From positions 32,549,001-32,613,000 of the forward strand of contig NC_065575.1 in NCBI RefSeq assembly GCF_937616625.2: a stretch of 64,000 nt of DNA, in the 5' to 3' direction. Position numbers and translations under genes: made by a program. Below, one piece after another: positions 13,078 to 26,021 of the stretch. The stretch's first letter is position 1; each line of letters begins with the position of its first letter. The notes beneath the pieces are model-generated. The model searched no databases, was not told the DNA's origin, and worked only from the letters and a program-made list of their open reading frames with translations. The stretch comes from Mercurialis annua. Its lineage: Eukaryota; Streptophyta; Magnoliopsida; Malpighiales; Euphorbiaceae.

Positions 13078-16000
13078 ATGGATCCACCGCTGCCGTCACT
13101 ACACCTAGCCATGGCGGCTCTAGTCGGAGCTTCACTAATGGCAATATCCGCTTTCTATATCCACAAGCGCACCGTCGACCAAGTCCTCGACCGCCTCATC
13201 GAAATCCGTCGCGGAGAGCCTAAAACTTCTAGAACCGACTCGACTGTAACTGACGAAGAAGAATCTGACGGTGGAGAGGAGGACGTGGCGGTGAGGAGTG
13301 GTAGAAATGACGATAGTAATGATGTTAATCGTGACGTGTACGGTTTAGATAGAAGACTGTGGAAAAGAGAGAGTGGTTCTAGGTCGTTGGATGATAAAAA
13401 TAGGGTGCTTAGTAATTATAAGGTGTCGTGTTCAATGCCTGATGCGGTGTTGAGTAATGATTGGCTTGATGATGATGTTAGGGTTGGTTCTGTTCCTTCA
13501 GGATTGCTGCCCTTGCGAACTTCTACTAGACATGGTGAGTGTTTATCATCTCAGTAATTGCGAATCGAATCGAATCGTCCATTAGTTTATTGTTTGTTGT
13601 GCACGAGTGTGGGTAGCACGGACACTTCGTTCAAATACGAAACTTCGTTTTTTACGTAGGAAACCTTAAAATAACATCGTTTTGCCGTATCTGTATCAAG
13701 TGTTCCATGCTACACTGATAAGTGGCCACAGCTTAAAACAAGTTGTATAGCTTTTGAAATTTATTATGTTGGTTTGTGATAGTCGTTACTCTGTTGCTAG
13801 GTGAAGATCATGTAAAATTCATTTCCTATTCGTTGTTACTATTTATATTCTAGAGAAGATAAAGATTTTGTTTGCTTTGACTTTGTGGTTACTGTAAGAT
13901 ACTTAAATTTTACTCATAACTGAAATTATTTCTAAAATGATTAGGAAATTATAGGCCACTGTTATATAGTTTTGTTCCCTGACATTATGTTGAATTTGAA
14001 GCTGGAACTTTACTTTGCATCTAATCGTCCAGGGGCTTCCCTGAATTTGCTTCACAGTGTGCTATTTTTCTTTCCTTTTTACTTGATCTCTGAACTTTTT
14101 TGTTTCCTGCTTTGTACAGACATGGGCTACACTCCGTTATTTTATTTTCTTTCCTTTTCCTTGATCCCCTTAGAGCTTATTTGCTTTCTGATTTGTACAG
14201 GTGATAATAACTCTGTTACATACTCTAGTTCCATTACAAGAATGGCATCTCATAGTAGATTGATTGCTCCAAGGTCCCCAAGTGCATCTGCTTTTGAAGA
14301 TGTGGGGGATTCTGATGAGGAAGGTACAGAGTATGCTAATGAAGACAACATCATATTCAACAACGGGCACATGGATTCTTCTGCTGATCATATAAATGTG
14401 TGTGCCAGTCAAATTTTACTTTAACTATTTTTTGAAATAATTTTTTCACTTCTTCATAGTTCTTGAATCTTGATACTTAATCCATGCATGTCTTGTTATT
14501 AGTTGTAGATAGATGTTTACTGTTTATTTATATTTATTTTTTGATAAATTTGTTTATTTATTTATAGTCAAGCAATGCATTGTTTATTGGGTTATGGTCT
14601 TTTAAAAGAATTATTGTAGTGGTGTTATCAGCATTCTTCTACTCTGGAAGGAGCAGTGAAAACTTTAAAAATATCTAATTTCAGTCTCTTTCTTTGTTTT
14701 GTAATTACATCTTTTTTTAGTAAACCTAGCTTACTTTCTTGATGAATTAAAACGGAATATTTAAAATTAAATTGGATTGTAAATAATTTTTGTAGGGTGG
14801 TGATTCAAAAGTTCAAAGCTCTCCTGTTCCACCCTTAGGAGGTGACACTGCTAACAGTATTCAAGAGCAAAATCTGGGTCGTTCTAGAGGTGAAGGAAAA
14901 GTTTCCGCTGATCAAATTGGCATAAAGATAGATACATCTTCATTGATTCAAGTGGCAAATGACCCTGCTTTTGCCTCCATAATTCTACCTCCAAGAACGA
15001 CAGGGCATGGTATTCTCAAGTTTCATGATTTTTTTCTTTTCTATCCTGAGATTTTAATTGTCATTCCTTTCACGAAGTTTGTGCTATGTATGTTATTTTA
15101 TTCATTTCCAATGATCCAATTCCAACTGGACAGTAAATCTGCTGTAGAAGTTATTTACTACTCAACAATGTCAATTAATTGGGTGCATCATGCTCATTTT
15201 TGTTTATATTTTACTTAAACCAGATAGTTGACAGTTGACTAATTTTCTCATTTTATGACTACATTTTTATTCAGAGTCTGTAAATAAAGAAGAGGAAGAA
15301 GTAAAGAAGATGATCCGGGAAAGCTTGGATCTACGGGATAGGTATGTTTACAGGGAGGAACCTCCTTGGAAGAAACTAGCTTTAACTGAACCTAGTACAC
15401 CAGTGTCGACGTCTGATCCATTCAACTTTCAACCTGTTCCAGCTACTGCAGTATGTTACTTTCTGCTTGTAAATTTGAAATTCCCCGCGGATACGTTTTG
15501 ATGCATGAGATTTTTTGTTTTCATTTTCAATATCCAAAAAATAGAACAAATTAGTTACCCTCTTGAGGCAAGCAAATCCTTTACACATTCCTTATTTCCA
15601 TAATCTATATTCATTTTGCTTAAATTCTTCGTGCAGCATCAGTTTAGGATGGAAGATGGAGTTGTACGTGTTTATGCCAGTGAAAATGGTACGTAGTAAG
15701 AGCAATTGCATTACTTTTGATGATTCATAATATTTTCAAAATTGTTACATTAAAGCTATGAAGCAAAGATATGGGTGGACACCGGTACGGGTATGGGGAA
15801 CAACATTTTTAAGAAAATAAGGCACGGGTACGGCGGGGAGACACGGCATTTTTTTCTAAAAATATATATTTACTCATATAGAAGTGAAGTGAGTAAAGCT
15901 TCAAATTTTGAATTCTAATAGAAATATAGAAGAACTAGAAGAAGTGAGTAAATAGATGATGATTTGAAGAGTTTGTAGGCTGCTGCAGTGTTGCAGAAGA

Positions 16001-19000
16001 CGGTTGTTGTAGCATGTTGGTTGCTGCCACTGCTTTGTATTGTAGGCTGCATCACATATTTTTTTTATTCTAATTAGAATGATTAAATATAGCTTAGTGT
16101 CTAATTGGATTCGGGTCTTGGGCCTATTTACATAAGGTTCTTATGAAAAACATCCATACTGAAAAAGGGGACCATAACAGATTTCAAATTAACAAAAATA
16201 TCCCTGAAGTGTCCCCGAAGTGTCCCCTCTCTTTGAGCAGTTAAAAGTGTCGAGACACGGGATTTACCGTGTTGCGTAGGTATCCCCGGCGTGTCCCTGT
16301 GTCCCCAGAGTGTCCCCTTGGATACGGTACTCCGGACGGAGGAGTGTCGGTGCTTCATAGCATTAAAGATTAAGCCATTATTCTAAGTTCTGTCTGTCAG
16401 CTAACAAATTATCTGGTAAAAGAATTTCTCTATCCAATTTGGTCACCAAACAGATTATGACATTTATGTATCCATACATCCATCCTTTTCTAATTTTTAC
16501 TCTTGTAAATTGAGTTAAATAAACTTAAGAGATGGCAAATTAACTTTTTTTATGAATAAACTTTCTTGTAAATCAAATTCTGCAACATTGACCTTGCAAT
16601 GAGACTTTGAATTTCAATGTCATGATGGTGTAAGGGTGGTCAAATACGGGTATGGCTCTGACACAAAATTAGCGAGAAAATATGTATTAAGGTGAGTTCA
16701 ATATTTGCACACATACACATATCAAATACTCATACCAGAGTGCATGTAACCTAAGGTCCTAACTCCTACTATATCAACTCTGAAATCACTATTGGATTTT
16801 CAAGAATTGAAATATGAAAACATGAATTCTTGTATTGATGGTTTTATCTATCAAACATCTTGTAAACCTAGCTTTTGAAGGGCATGTCTTAGTACTTTAT
16901 GGTCTTCATTTCTCTACCTTAAATGATAAATTTTGAACTTTGATGAGTAAAATGATCATTTACTTGTTCTTCATTTAAGTAAAGCACCACATAATGATCA
17001 TTAAGTTGGCCTGTTGCAGCCATCCATGAAGGTTAGTTGATGTAGCAACTATTGTGCTAATCTGTCCCCTAGGAAAGTCTTTGGGCATGTATAACATGAT
17101 TAAAGAATGAAGTTGCCTTGCCAATCAGAAGTAATGATGAAAAATAAAAAATCCAATGATAGGAGAATGATAAACAACGCTATAGAAGGTTCGAAACTTA
17201 GAGTAACTCTTTTAGAAGTCTTATTAAAAACCCAAATGTTATTGAAAGTTATTTTCTTGCTACACTAATTCCTTTTCTCAAGGTTTTACACTAGTTCCTT
17301 TTCTCAAGGTTTAACGCTAATTCCTTTTCTCAAGGTTTTCTTTTAAAAATATTGTCGACCATGTGTAAATCAAGGTTTTTTTGGCCTTTTTCTTTTTGAT
17401 TTCAGATACGAAAGAGCTTTTCCCAGTTGCTAGTGCGACAACGTTTTTTACTGATATGCACCACTTGCTAAGAATCATATCTATTGGAAATGTTCGCACT
17501 GCATGCCATCACAGACTACGATTTCTTGAGGAGGTAGTTTTATTTTTGTTTTTATTTCAGACTAATATCTTACTACTTGTCCTTTTTGCTCGTAACTTAT
17601 GCTCGAACGCTATACAGAAATTCCGGCTTTATCTGTTAGTAAATGCAGATAGGGAGTTCCTGGCTCAGAAGGGTGCGCCACACCGTGATTTTTACAATAT
17701 CAGAAAAGTTGATACACACGTGCATCATTCTGCTTGCATGAACCAGAAGCATCTCCTGCGCTTCATCAAGTCCAAGCTAAGAAAAGAACCTGACGAGGCA
17801 TAATCTATTATCTCCCTCTTTAGTTCCTGTCATTTGATTATTGTGATCAGTTGAATTCGTTTTTCATTTTCCTACAAGGCAATGTGTTTTTCCAGCTCTT
17901 CTTATCCGTATTGTGGTATAATTTTCAGGTTGTTATATTCAGAGATGGAAAATACATGACACTGAAAGAGGTTTTTAAAAGTTTGGACTTGACTGGGTGA
18001 GGCTTCACAATATTTTGTGAATTATCTCTCTATAAGGATATATTATGTTGTTCTTTTTTAATTATTTAAGCATTGAACTTCAGGTATGATTTGAATGTTG
18101 ACTTGTTGGATGTCCATGCTGATAAGAGTACCTTTCATCGTTTTGACAAATTCAATCTGAAATATAATCCTTGCGGACAAAGCAGACTCAGGGAGATTTT
18201 TTTAAAGCAAGATAATCTTATTCAAGGTAAGTATTGATTACTGATGTAAACTTTGATGAAATGCTCTTGCTTAATATCTTAAGGTCTGATTCTTTCTCAG
18301 TAAATATGAAATAATAATTGAAGTGGAAAGCATTTTCTTAAGAAGATCCATTGCCTTCTATTGCTTGAGTGTAATGGCGGCTACATATATTTATAGTTAG
18401 TGCAATTAAGCTAACTCTCATACGAGCTCTCAGGGCTTTGTTCATCTGACAATAGACTAGGGCTGCTTTTTATTCTGTGAAATTTTCTTTATTAATAACT
18501 TTAGATTCTTTCAGTCCATATAAAGATAACTTCCTACATGAGTATGTTCACCTACTCCCAATACAGATAAGCTCCCATGAGTTTTTGCGATGATGTTGAT
18601 TAATTCTAAAGTAAATATTATTTTTACACTCCAGCTCCTCTGAAGTTTGATTTTTCCTCCACGGCAATAAGGGGCTAAAGTAATCCTCTCTGTTAATTCA
18701 TGTCTGAAAAATAGATATACTATATGTAATTGTACAAAGGTAGGTGCAGATCTATAAAAAATATATTTATTGTAAAATAACTTGAAAATCAGTTTGATGT
18801 ATGTTTTAAATTGGTAAATTGATTCTCTTTTAGTGAAGAATACAGCTGAGTTCAAAATTTTATATTTTGTAGTAGACTTGCATGCAATTATGAAATAATC
18901 TTCAACTAACATGTTTTCTTCTGCTCTTTCTTTTGTGTGATGTATAATTAAAGTGAAAATACCTGTACTTTAAATTTATATGAGGCAGAATAAAGAAGAC

Positions 19001-22000
19001 GACAACCTGACTTTTCTAAGTGAATTACTACAGGGCGTTTTTTGGCAGAAGTAACAAAAGAAGTTCTATTAGATCTTGAAGCAAGCAAATATCAGGTTTT
19101 GTTTAAATCCCAAAGACACTTGCTTTCTTTTTTCTGCATATCGTCTATTTTAGGCCATAGCATTCCACGCTGTTCTCTTGTTGTTGTAATTTGAATTTTC
19201 ATTAAACATTAGGGGTTCATTACTGTTCAAGAATGCATTTGTGTGTGAACAAGTATGCATCTAATTAACTGAGAATTTGATTCTTCTTTCTCTCTTATTT
19301 ACACGAGCACTTGTGCAGAGCAGAAAATCATTTTTTCATCCTGAATATGTAAAATAGAACTTAAAAAAAGAAAATGACAATACCTTGTGACTTGGTATTT
19401 TCATGTGGGCTCTCTTCTGCAGGATGCTGGTCAAAGATTGTACTATTCATACCCCTTTAGGATCCAAATTATGGTTCCATGTAGTTAAGACGACTATATT
19501 TCTCATAGTTGATTTTCTATGAAGAAACATCTTATCTGATAGATTCTGTTTGCAATGCTTCGGCTTTAAGAATAGGGTCTTGTAAATTCTATTATTAGGT
19601 GTATGCCTTGATTTTATTGTATTTCAATATAAAATTCTGTTGACATTCAAGAAGAATTTGTCATTTAGAATTAGGAAAAAATTTAACTGGTTTTGTTTGT
19701 AGCTTTTAATCATGTGAATTATTGGCCTTTACTTTTTAAGAGTGATCGACTACGGTAGCAGTTAAAATGGCTATCATTATGGGTAGTGCTATCAGCTTAT
19801 TATCACTGGGTCGGTGCTTGCATAAAAAATATGTCCCCTCTTTTCCCTCCCTTGCTTTGGGGCAATACTTTTCTTTTATAGCTAGCAGGCAGTGACCTTG
19901 GTTGCATCATGCATTTAGCCCTGACTTGACTTATGGATGTTGATAATAATGAGGCTTCTCCTATAGCAATAGTAACACACTTTCGTTAGGCCTTCTGATT
20001 TTCTTTTCCATGTGTATCGGTATCTTCATTTCGTTTGATTCTATGTTACTTAAACTTTTGAAAGCTTAGTTATTGAGTATTGGCATTTGTTCTGACATGC
20101 AAAGGAATACTTTCTTGGTTACTGGTATCATATTTTGTTGTTCTACAATTTTCAGATGGCTGAGTACAGGATTTCCATATATGGAAGGAAACAGAGTGAG
20201 TGGGATCAGTTGGCAAGTTGGTTTGTGAACAATGCTATTTATAGTGAGAATGCTGTCTGGTTGATCCAGGTAATCTGAAACACTTATTATCTGGTAGCTT
20301 CACTTTTATGTGTATAATTTTTTTATTCAAGTATTGGAGCAGAATGTCCGTTGCATGTAGTGATGAGTTATGCCATTGAGCATCCTTCAATTTGGTAAGA
20401 TTAGGCATAAGGCCGTAAATGCAATCTGTTGACAAGAATTATCTAGTCTTTCTGCTAATCTTTACTTCACAAACCGGTGTAAACCTTCCAAGTAAAGCTT
20501 CACTGTAAGTTTGTCATCCTATTATGTTTAAAGGTTTTCAAAAACAATCTGGACAAGATCGTGGTTCAAGTCTCTTCATACATCCATGTACTGTTGCAAG
20601 CTAGTATTTAATCTTCCAGTAGGCTCATTTTTTACTTTGCAAAAATATGCAATATAAGAGAATGAGACTCTCTCTTTCTCCTCCAGAACTTGGATAAACA
20701 CATGAAAAGACGTGTTTGCATCATACTTGATTTAGAAATTAAAAAGTTCAGCAATGGGTTTTGTTAAATAGTGACATGAATGAGTTTGTGCGCAATAGTG
20801 CATTATATAATGTACACTATCATTCTTCCAATTTTCTAGCTGCCCTTCACCTTCAGCAGGCTTGTGTCCTTGATTCTCCTAGTTGCTGTGCCTTTTTTTT
20901 ATTTTGTGTATTAAATATAAATGTTTATTTTGCAGCTACCAAGGCTATACAATGTGTACAAGGAACTGGGAACTGTTAAATCTTTTCAGAATATTCTTGA
21001 TAATGTTTTTATTCCACTATTTGAAGTCACAATTGATCCCAACTCTCATCCTCAACTACATTTATTCTTAAAGCAGGTATGTTTTTGAAGTTACTTTATC
21101 AGCACGTTTATACTTATTGCTATTCGATAGTTGAGAGATGTTAGGTTATTAATATGGTTGGTAGTCTTTAGTGCTTCTCAAGTGTAGGTTGTTCAGGAAA
21201 ATGAACTTGTTTGGTTGATCTTTTTTTATTACTTTTGTTATTTGCACATCTGCACCCACCCACCAACCAATCATCATACACGGACAGAAAAGGCATGGAG
21301 AAACAAGCTAGTTACCCAATTTACTGACATAACCGAGATGATCTTAAGAATTATGAATGTTAATTTTTATCTTCTCGATGCAGGTTGTGGGATTAGACAT
21401 TGTAGATGATGAAAGTAAACCTGAAAGGCGTCCAACTAAGCACATGCCAAAACCTACTGAATGGACCAATGAATTCAATCCAGCTTACTCATATTATGCT
21501 TATTACTGCTATGCGAATCTATATACTCTTAATAAGGTTTCTATCACGTTATCATTTCCTTTAAAAATGATGTATATGACTGAGTTTGTTTCATTGTCAA
21601 GTAATAGGATGTGCCGATCTAAATACTAGATCAAAACTGTCGCAAGTGTCACCACTGTTTAATTAGCAGCTGGTGAATGTTCCACATGACTTTTATCTGA
21701 TGATGTGATAATATAAATTTAGTGGTACATGTAGTGGAGTAACCAGATGTCAATTTTATCCAACCTCTTATTAGAATGCAGAATTGAAACTCTTACTCAA
21801 ATAATTTTAAGGAAAATGAATGTTGTTTGGAGTCGCTGAAATGGTTGATTTAAGTTACCAACGTATTTCTAAAAAAAAAAAGTTAACGTAAATGCATTAC
21901 ATTATCCATTCCTTGTTATTAGTTTGCAATATTTTTTTAGTCATTCTTCTTTTACAGTCCCATTTCTCTCATTTAAGAAAGACCTGAAAAGGGACAAAGG

Positions 22001-25000
22001 AAATTAAATGACGGCCCATTATGCTGAGTTTGGAATTAACTTGCTGATCTCTTTATTTTTTTCAGCTTCGAGAATCTAAAGGATTTTCAACCATTAAATT
22101 CCGGCCACACTGTGGAGAGGTTCATATCTATCTTTGACATCTTTTATAAACTTTGATTGCTAAGCTGCTGCTGATGTTTAAAACCATGTGCAGGCTGGTG
22201 AAATCGACCATTTGGCTGCTGCATTCCTTCTGTGTCATAATATATCACATGGGATCAACTTGCGAAAGTCCCCTGTTTTGCAATACTTATATTACCTTGC
22301 TCAGGTTTGTTCTAAATCATTGGCTTTCTGCCGCATTTAATTGGATGAAGGACATGAGCTTTGTGAAACATAATTGCCTGGCTACCAGCATCACCTTATT
22401 GCTTAATTTCTATTAGGTCATCATCAACACTGTTCAACTCCAACACAATACTAATTGTTACTCATTTTGTGAATTTTTACACCTGCGTATATGGTGATGC
22501 ACTGTAGCAGCTCATTTTTTTAATATTTGTAGAAGTTACAATTTAAGACCTAAATTATAATTTTCATTTATTTTAAGATCTAAACCTTAATTTTTTTAAA
22601 AAAAATTAGTTTATAAATAAAAAAATTTATTCATTCCTCTTTTGTATATTTATTTTTAACTAATAAATAGTTAGCTTTTAAAAAATTATAATATAAAACT
22701 GAAAAGATATAAATAAAAATATACGAACTACTTATATAAGTATTTATATCACTATATAAGTTCTTATAATTAAAAAAATATATTTGCATTTTATTTTTTA
22801 TGAATATAAAAAATAAATGTGCAATTAATAATAATTCATTGCATTTTTATTTTTTTTAAATTGAACATTTATTTTTTAAGGAATATAAATAATATTCTAA
22901 ATATCAATTGGATGAATATGTAATAAAACTGTATGTGGGTAGGCCTGTGCATTCGGTCACCGAACCGAACAAACCGAAAACCAAAGTTTGGTGAAATTCC
23001 AGAACGAACCAAATTGAACTTTAGGTTCAGACCATATCAACCGAACCGAATTTTTTTTGGCTCGGTTCGGTTAAAAGCCGAATTTTTTTAATTTTTTTAT
23101 TCTAAAAAATTAAAAATATTAATGACTAATAAATTTTTATATATATTTATTAGTATATTTTATCTATTATAAGAAATTTATTAATCTATATATTAGTTAT
23201 AATTGAAGAATAAAGACTAAAAATGTATATATATATATTTTTTTTTGAGTGAAGGTTCAAAAAACCCCCTGAATTTGGCACGAAGTATCAAATAAGCCCA
23301 ACCTCACAAAACCGGATCAAACCACCCCACAACTTGTCAAAACCGGATCGGTTTCACCCTTTTGACCAAAAAAGAGAGTGGAATAAGCTACTTTTAAAAA
23401 TTAACCCTAATTAATCTTAATTAAAACACTAATTGATTTATTTTATTTAAAATTTAAGTAATATATAATTGGGGGTTTTTTCTACCTTTTTTCTAATCAC
23501 TCTAACTAAAATTAACTCTAATTACTAAACTGAAAATACTAAACCGGCCGCCGACCACCTCCGGAATCAATTCCGGCCACCCCTCCCCGACCCACCTCCG
23601 GAATAATCAAATGAAGAACAGATCCACCTGGGATCTGTTCTTCATTTTGTTCTTCAAATGAAGAACAGATCCCAGGTGTGGGATCTGTTCTTCATTTGAA
23701 GAACAGATCCCAAATGGGATCTGTCCTTCACGAAGGACAGATCCCGGGGATCTGTCCTTCAAAAACGAAGAACAGATCCCAGCGTGGGATCTGTCCTTCA
23801 ACGAAGAACAGATCCCAGACGGGATCTGTTCTCCGTTTTTGAAGAACAGATCCCGTCTGGGATCTGTTCTTCAGTTGAAGAACAAATCCCGTCTGGGATC
23901 TGTTCTTCAACTGAAAACAGATCCCAGACGGGATCTGGAGCGGAGACGCCGGGGGAGTAGCGGCAGAGACGCCCGGGGAGTAGCGGCGATGGTGGGTATG
24001 TTCGGCGGCGGTGGGTATGTTCGGCGGCGGTGGGTATGTGGCCGGAGAAGAAGATGATAGTTGGAAAAAAGCATAAAAAGATCCCTTTGATTTTATTTTG
24101 AAATCAATTTGATTTTTAAAGTATTAAAATGTAATAAGTTATAAAAATATATTAAATGTTAATTTTGTGAATGATTTAAATATTAAGGACTATTTTAATC
24201 TTTTAACCCTCTAAAACCACTTAAAGTAATGTAAAACCGGAGAGTGTGTTCACTCTCTAGGGTGAGAGTGGGGAAGGGGGTATTTGATACGTTTTTGCAT
24301 AGTTCTGGGGTGGTTTGATCCACTTTTGCGAGGTTGGGCTTATTTGATACTTCGTGCCAAGTTCAGGGGGGTTTTTGAACCTTCACTCATTTTTTTTTAA
24401 ATATCATAAATTTTTTTATTCTGTTTTCCGGTTAAATTGGTTTCTAAAATGCTATAACCGAATTGTAATCCGAATATCAAATTTCTATATTGGTAGAAAC
24501 GGAGTCAAACCGTATTAACCAAAAATCAAACCAATATAAGAATTTCAGTTTAGTTTGGTTTTTCGGTTCGGTTTGGTTTTGTGCATATATGTGGTAGCAA
24601 TTTGTAAAATGTCTAAATAATGTTATAATTTTAAAGTGAATACAAAATAAAAGAAGAAAAAGAATTGAAATGAATATTTGTTTGGTGTTAGAAATGGTAG
24701 TATGTTTGAGTAAATATGGTGAATTTATACCATATTGGTGTAGACTTGCACCAAAATGGTGTTTAGTGTTGGAGATACTCTTAAAGAATTTTTAAAATTC
24801 CACAGGCTATCCTAACTTTTGTATTTGCACATATTTATAGCCTTTTGAGGCCACAGCTTGGTATATTGAACCTACTGGTTTAATGCTGGCTTGTAATTAC
24901 AAATGAACTAGTTCTTTTCCTTGAAGCAGTTAGTAGACATATATTTGAAGAGATGATTCTCTCCAAGATTCTCTCTTCTAAACCCCATTGGAGGAAGGGC

Positions 25001-26021
25001 AATAATTTTTCTATTTATTTCTTTCACTCCAGTTTCATTCTAACTCAAATCCTGATAGCCGGTTCCTTTTCCCTAAATCAATGCTGAGTTTTATGTTATG
25101 CTCTCACTTTGGGAGTTGTGAGATTGATTTGCAACAATTGAACCTATTTCAAATTTGTTCATATTGTTACTGTATCTGTCTGCAGTCTGCTAAATAGTTT
25201 TTATTTCTTTCATTATCAGGTTGGATTGGCTATGTCGCCATTGAGCAACAATTCTCTTTTCCTGAATTACCATCGAAACCCGTTGCCAATGTTCTTCCAG
25301 CGTGGCTTGAATATTTCGCTATCAACTGATGATCCTTTGCAAATACACTTGACACGGGAACCTCTGGTGGAAGAATATAGCATTGCGGCAAAGGTTTTTC
25401 GTCATCTTTATCTGTAAACCCATTCATTAAAATGTCAAATGAATGTGTATTAAAGAATGTGGAACCTTTTGTAGGTATGGAAGCTCAGTTCATGTGATCT
25501 ATGTGAGATAGCAAGAAATTCTGTTTATCAATCCGGATTCTCTCATGAGTCAAAGGTGGGGAAAAGTTAATAACACCACCGCCATGCTTACATTACATTT
25601 GTTGAACTTAGTTGTTTCTCTTCTTAAGTAGTGATGTCAGCTCAATTTAATGATTACCAAGATGTTACAATGGAGTGGAATCTCAATTCTATTTATTCTT
25701 GTGACTAGTTGTATTGCTAGTAACTTCTTTTTAGATAAATTTGGCATTTCCTGATGAAGTCCAAATGCTTCCTTGTGCAGTTGCATTGGCTTGGTAGCAA
25801 ATATAATGTAAGAGGCCCAGAAGGAAATAATATTCACAAGACAAACGTACCCCATATGAGGATCGCCTACAGACACGAGGCAAGTTGCTGTCTAATTTAT
25901 TACAAGCGAGCTTACACTTGTCCTTCACAGCTGACGAGTTTCATTTATGCAGACATGGAAGGAGGAGATGCAGTACGTCTACTCTGGAGGAGCCAGTTTT
26001 CCTGAAGAAATAGAATTTTAA
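13078..26021 (+). CDS. FAC1: AMP deaminase (embryonic factor 1-like), 19 exons, 890 aa
   Basis: The enzyme converts AMP to IMP and ammonia, controlling adenylate pools. Exons by frame and splice consensus: 13078-13534, 14201-14397, 14796-15009, 15275-15450, 15637-15688, 17406-17533, 17618-17797, 17929-17996, 18084-18226, 19034-19095, 20156-20269, 20936-21076, 21384-21536, 22066-22119, 22194-22304, 25220-25393, 25475-25555, 25781-25879, 25953-26021. They join without a frame break into 890 codons, close to the usual length of plant AMP deaminases. An N-terminal hydrophobic helix (about residues 9-27) would anchor it to a membrane, followed by an acidic variable region. Catalytic features: zinc ligands in DTHVHH (His442, His444), HCGE (710-713) and SLSTDDP (783-789). 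The family usually has Ser where this copy has Cys711. The ATG at 13078 gives the membrane segment expected of plant enzymes. Introns 7 and 18 begin with GC rather than GT. Introns 5 and 15 contain transposons. No TATA box is obvious upstream. Confidence 0.95.
15756..16360. mobile_element. hAT-type MITE in AMP deaminase intron 5 (605 bp)
   Basis: The element starts CTATGAAGCA and ends TGCTTCATAG, a perfect 10-bp terminal inverted repeat. It is flanked by identical 8-bp copies of CATTAAAG (15748-15755 and 16361-16368). An 8-bp target duplication is the hallmark of the hAT superfamily. Subterminal parts are GC-rich with ACGGGTA / GTGTCCC motifs in inverted arrangement. There is no transposase frame, so it is non-autonomous. 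It lies well inside a 1.7-kb intron and leaves the splice sites untouched. Confidence 0.88.
17798..17928 (+). other. GC-AG intron (AMP deaminase intron 7)
   Basis: Exon 7 ends ...EPDE with CCTGACGAG, and the next bases are GCATAATC. Exon 8 opens after TTTTCAG with VVIFRDG, the sequence expected next in AMP deaminases. No GT occurs at the required phase-0 position, and reading on gives Ala then a stop. The donor is therefore GC, the second most common donor class in plants. Confidence 0.85.
23246..24389. mobile_element. Mutator-like element with long inverted repeats, nested in the hAT-like element
   Basis: The left end GAGTGAAGGTTCAAAAA... reappears inverted at the right end ...TTTTTGAACCTTCACTC, and the similarity extends over roughly 100 bp through GGCACGAAGTATCAAATAAG. 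Both ends are bordered by a run of 8-9 T, which would fit a 9-bp Mutator target duplication but cannot be measured in a homopolymer. The interior is GC-rich around 23540-23600 and 23930-24060 and contains the inverted-repeat array at 23611-23940. The GC-rich parts could be captured host sequence, as in Pack-MULEs; I do not recognise a source gene. Confidence 0.7.
23611..23940. repeat. Array of alternating inverted repeats GAAGAACAGATCCC / GGGATCTGTTCTTC
   Basis: The 14-bp unit GAAGAACAGATCCC occurs about nine times, each followed after a few bases by its reverse complement, giving about nine successive hairpins in 330 bp. The short loops differ (for example AGGTGT, AAAT, AGAC, GTCT). A few copies have substitutions such as GAAGGACAGATCCC. 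Because of the design it translates without stops in several frames on both strands, which is not evidence of coding. It lies inside an intron and would be transcribed with the AMP deaminase pre-mRNA. Confidence 0.88.
25880..25952 (+). other. GC-AG intron (AMP deaminase intron 18)
   Basis: Exon 18 ends ...YRHE at CACGAG and the intron opens GCAAGT, the consensus form of GC donors. The last exon starts after TTTATGCAG with TWKEEMQ, as expected for the family. The GT four bases further on would shift the frame, so the GC site is the only one consistent with the protein. At 73 bp it is a minimal plant intron. Confidence 0.85.

Larger units (their letters stand above)
22940..24590. mobile_element. 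hAT-like element rich in CCGAACCGAA, in AMP deaminase intron 15
   Basis: The left part begins near AGGCCTGTGCATTCGGT and continues with repeated ACCGAACCGAA motifs. The right part ends with TTCGGTTCGGTTTGGTTTTGTGCATAT, the inverted counterpart. The flanks read TATGTGGGTAG and TATGTGGTAG, a likely target duplication that has lost one G. Such ends are common in plant non-autonomous hAT elements. A second element (23246-24389) sits inside it. Exact borders are uncertain by a few bases. Confidence 0.55.

Noticed and set aside
23607..24057. CRISPR-like array and short frames over it
   Set aside because: Direct and inverted copies alternate with tiny variable loops, in a plant intron inside a transposon. 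There are no spacers of uniform length and no cas genes.
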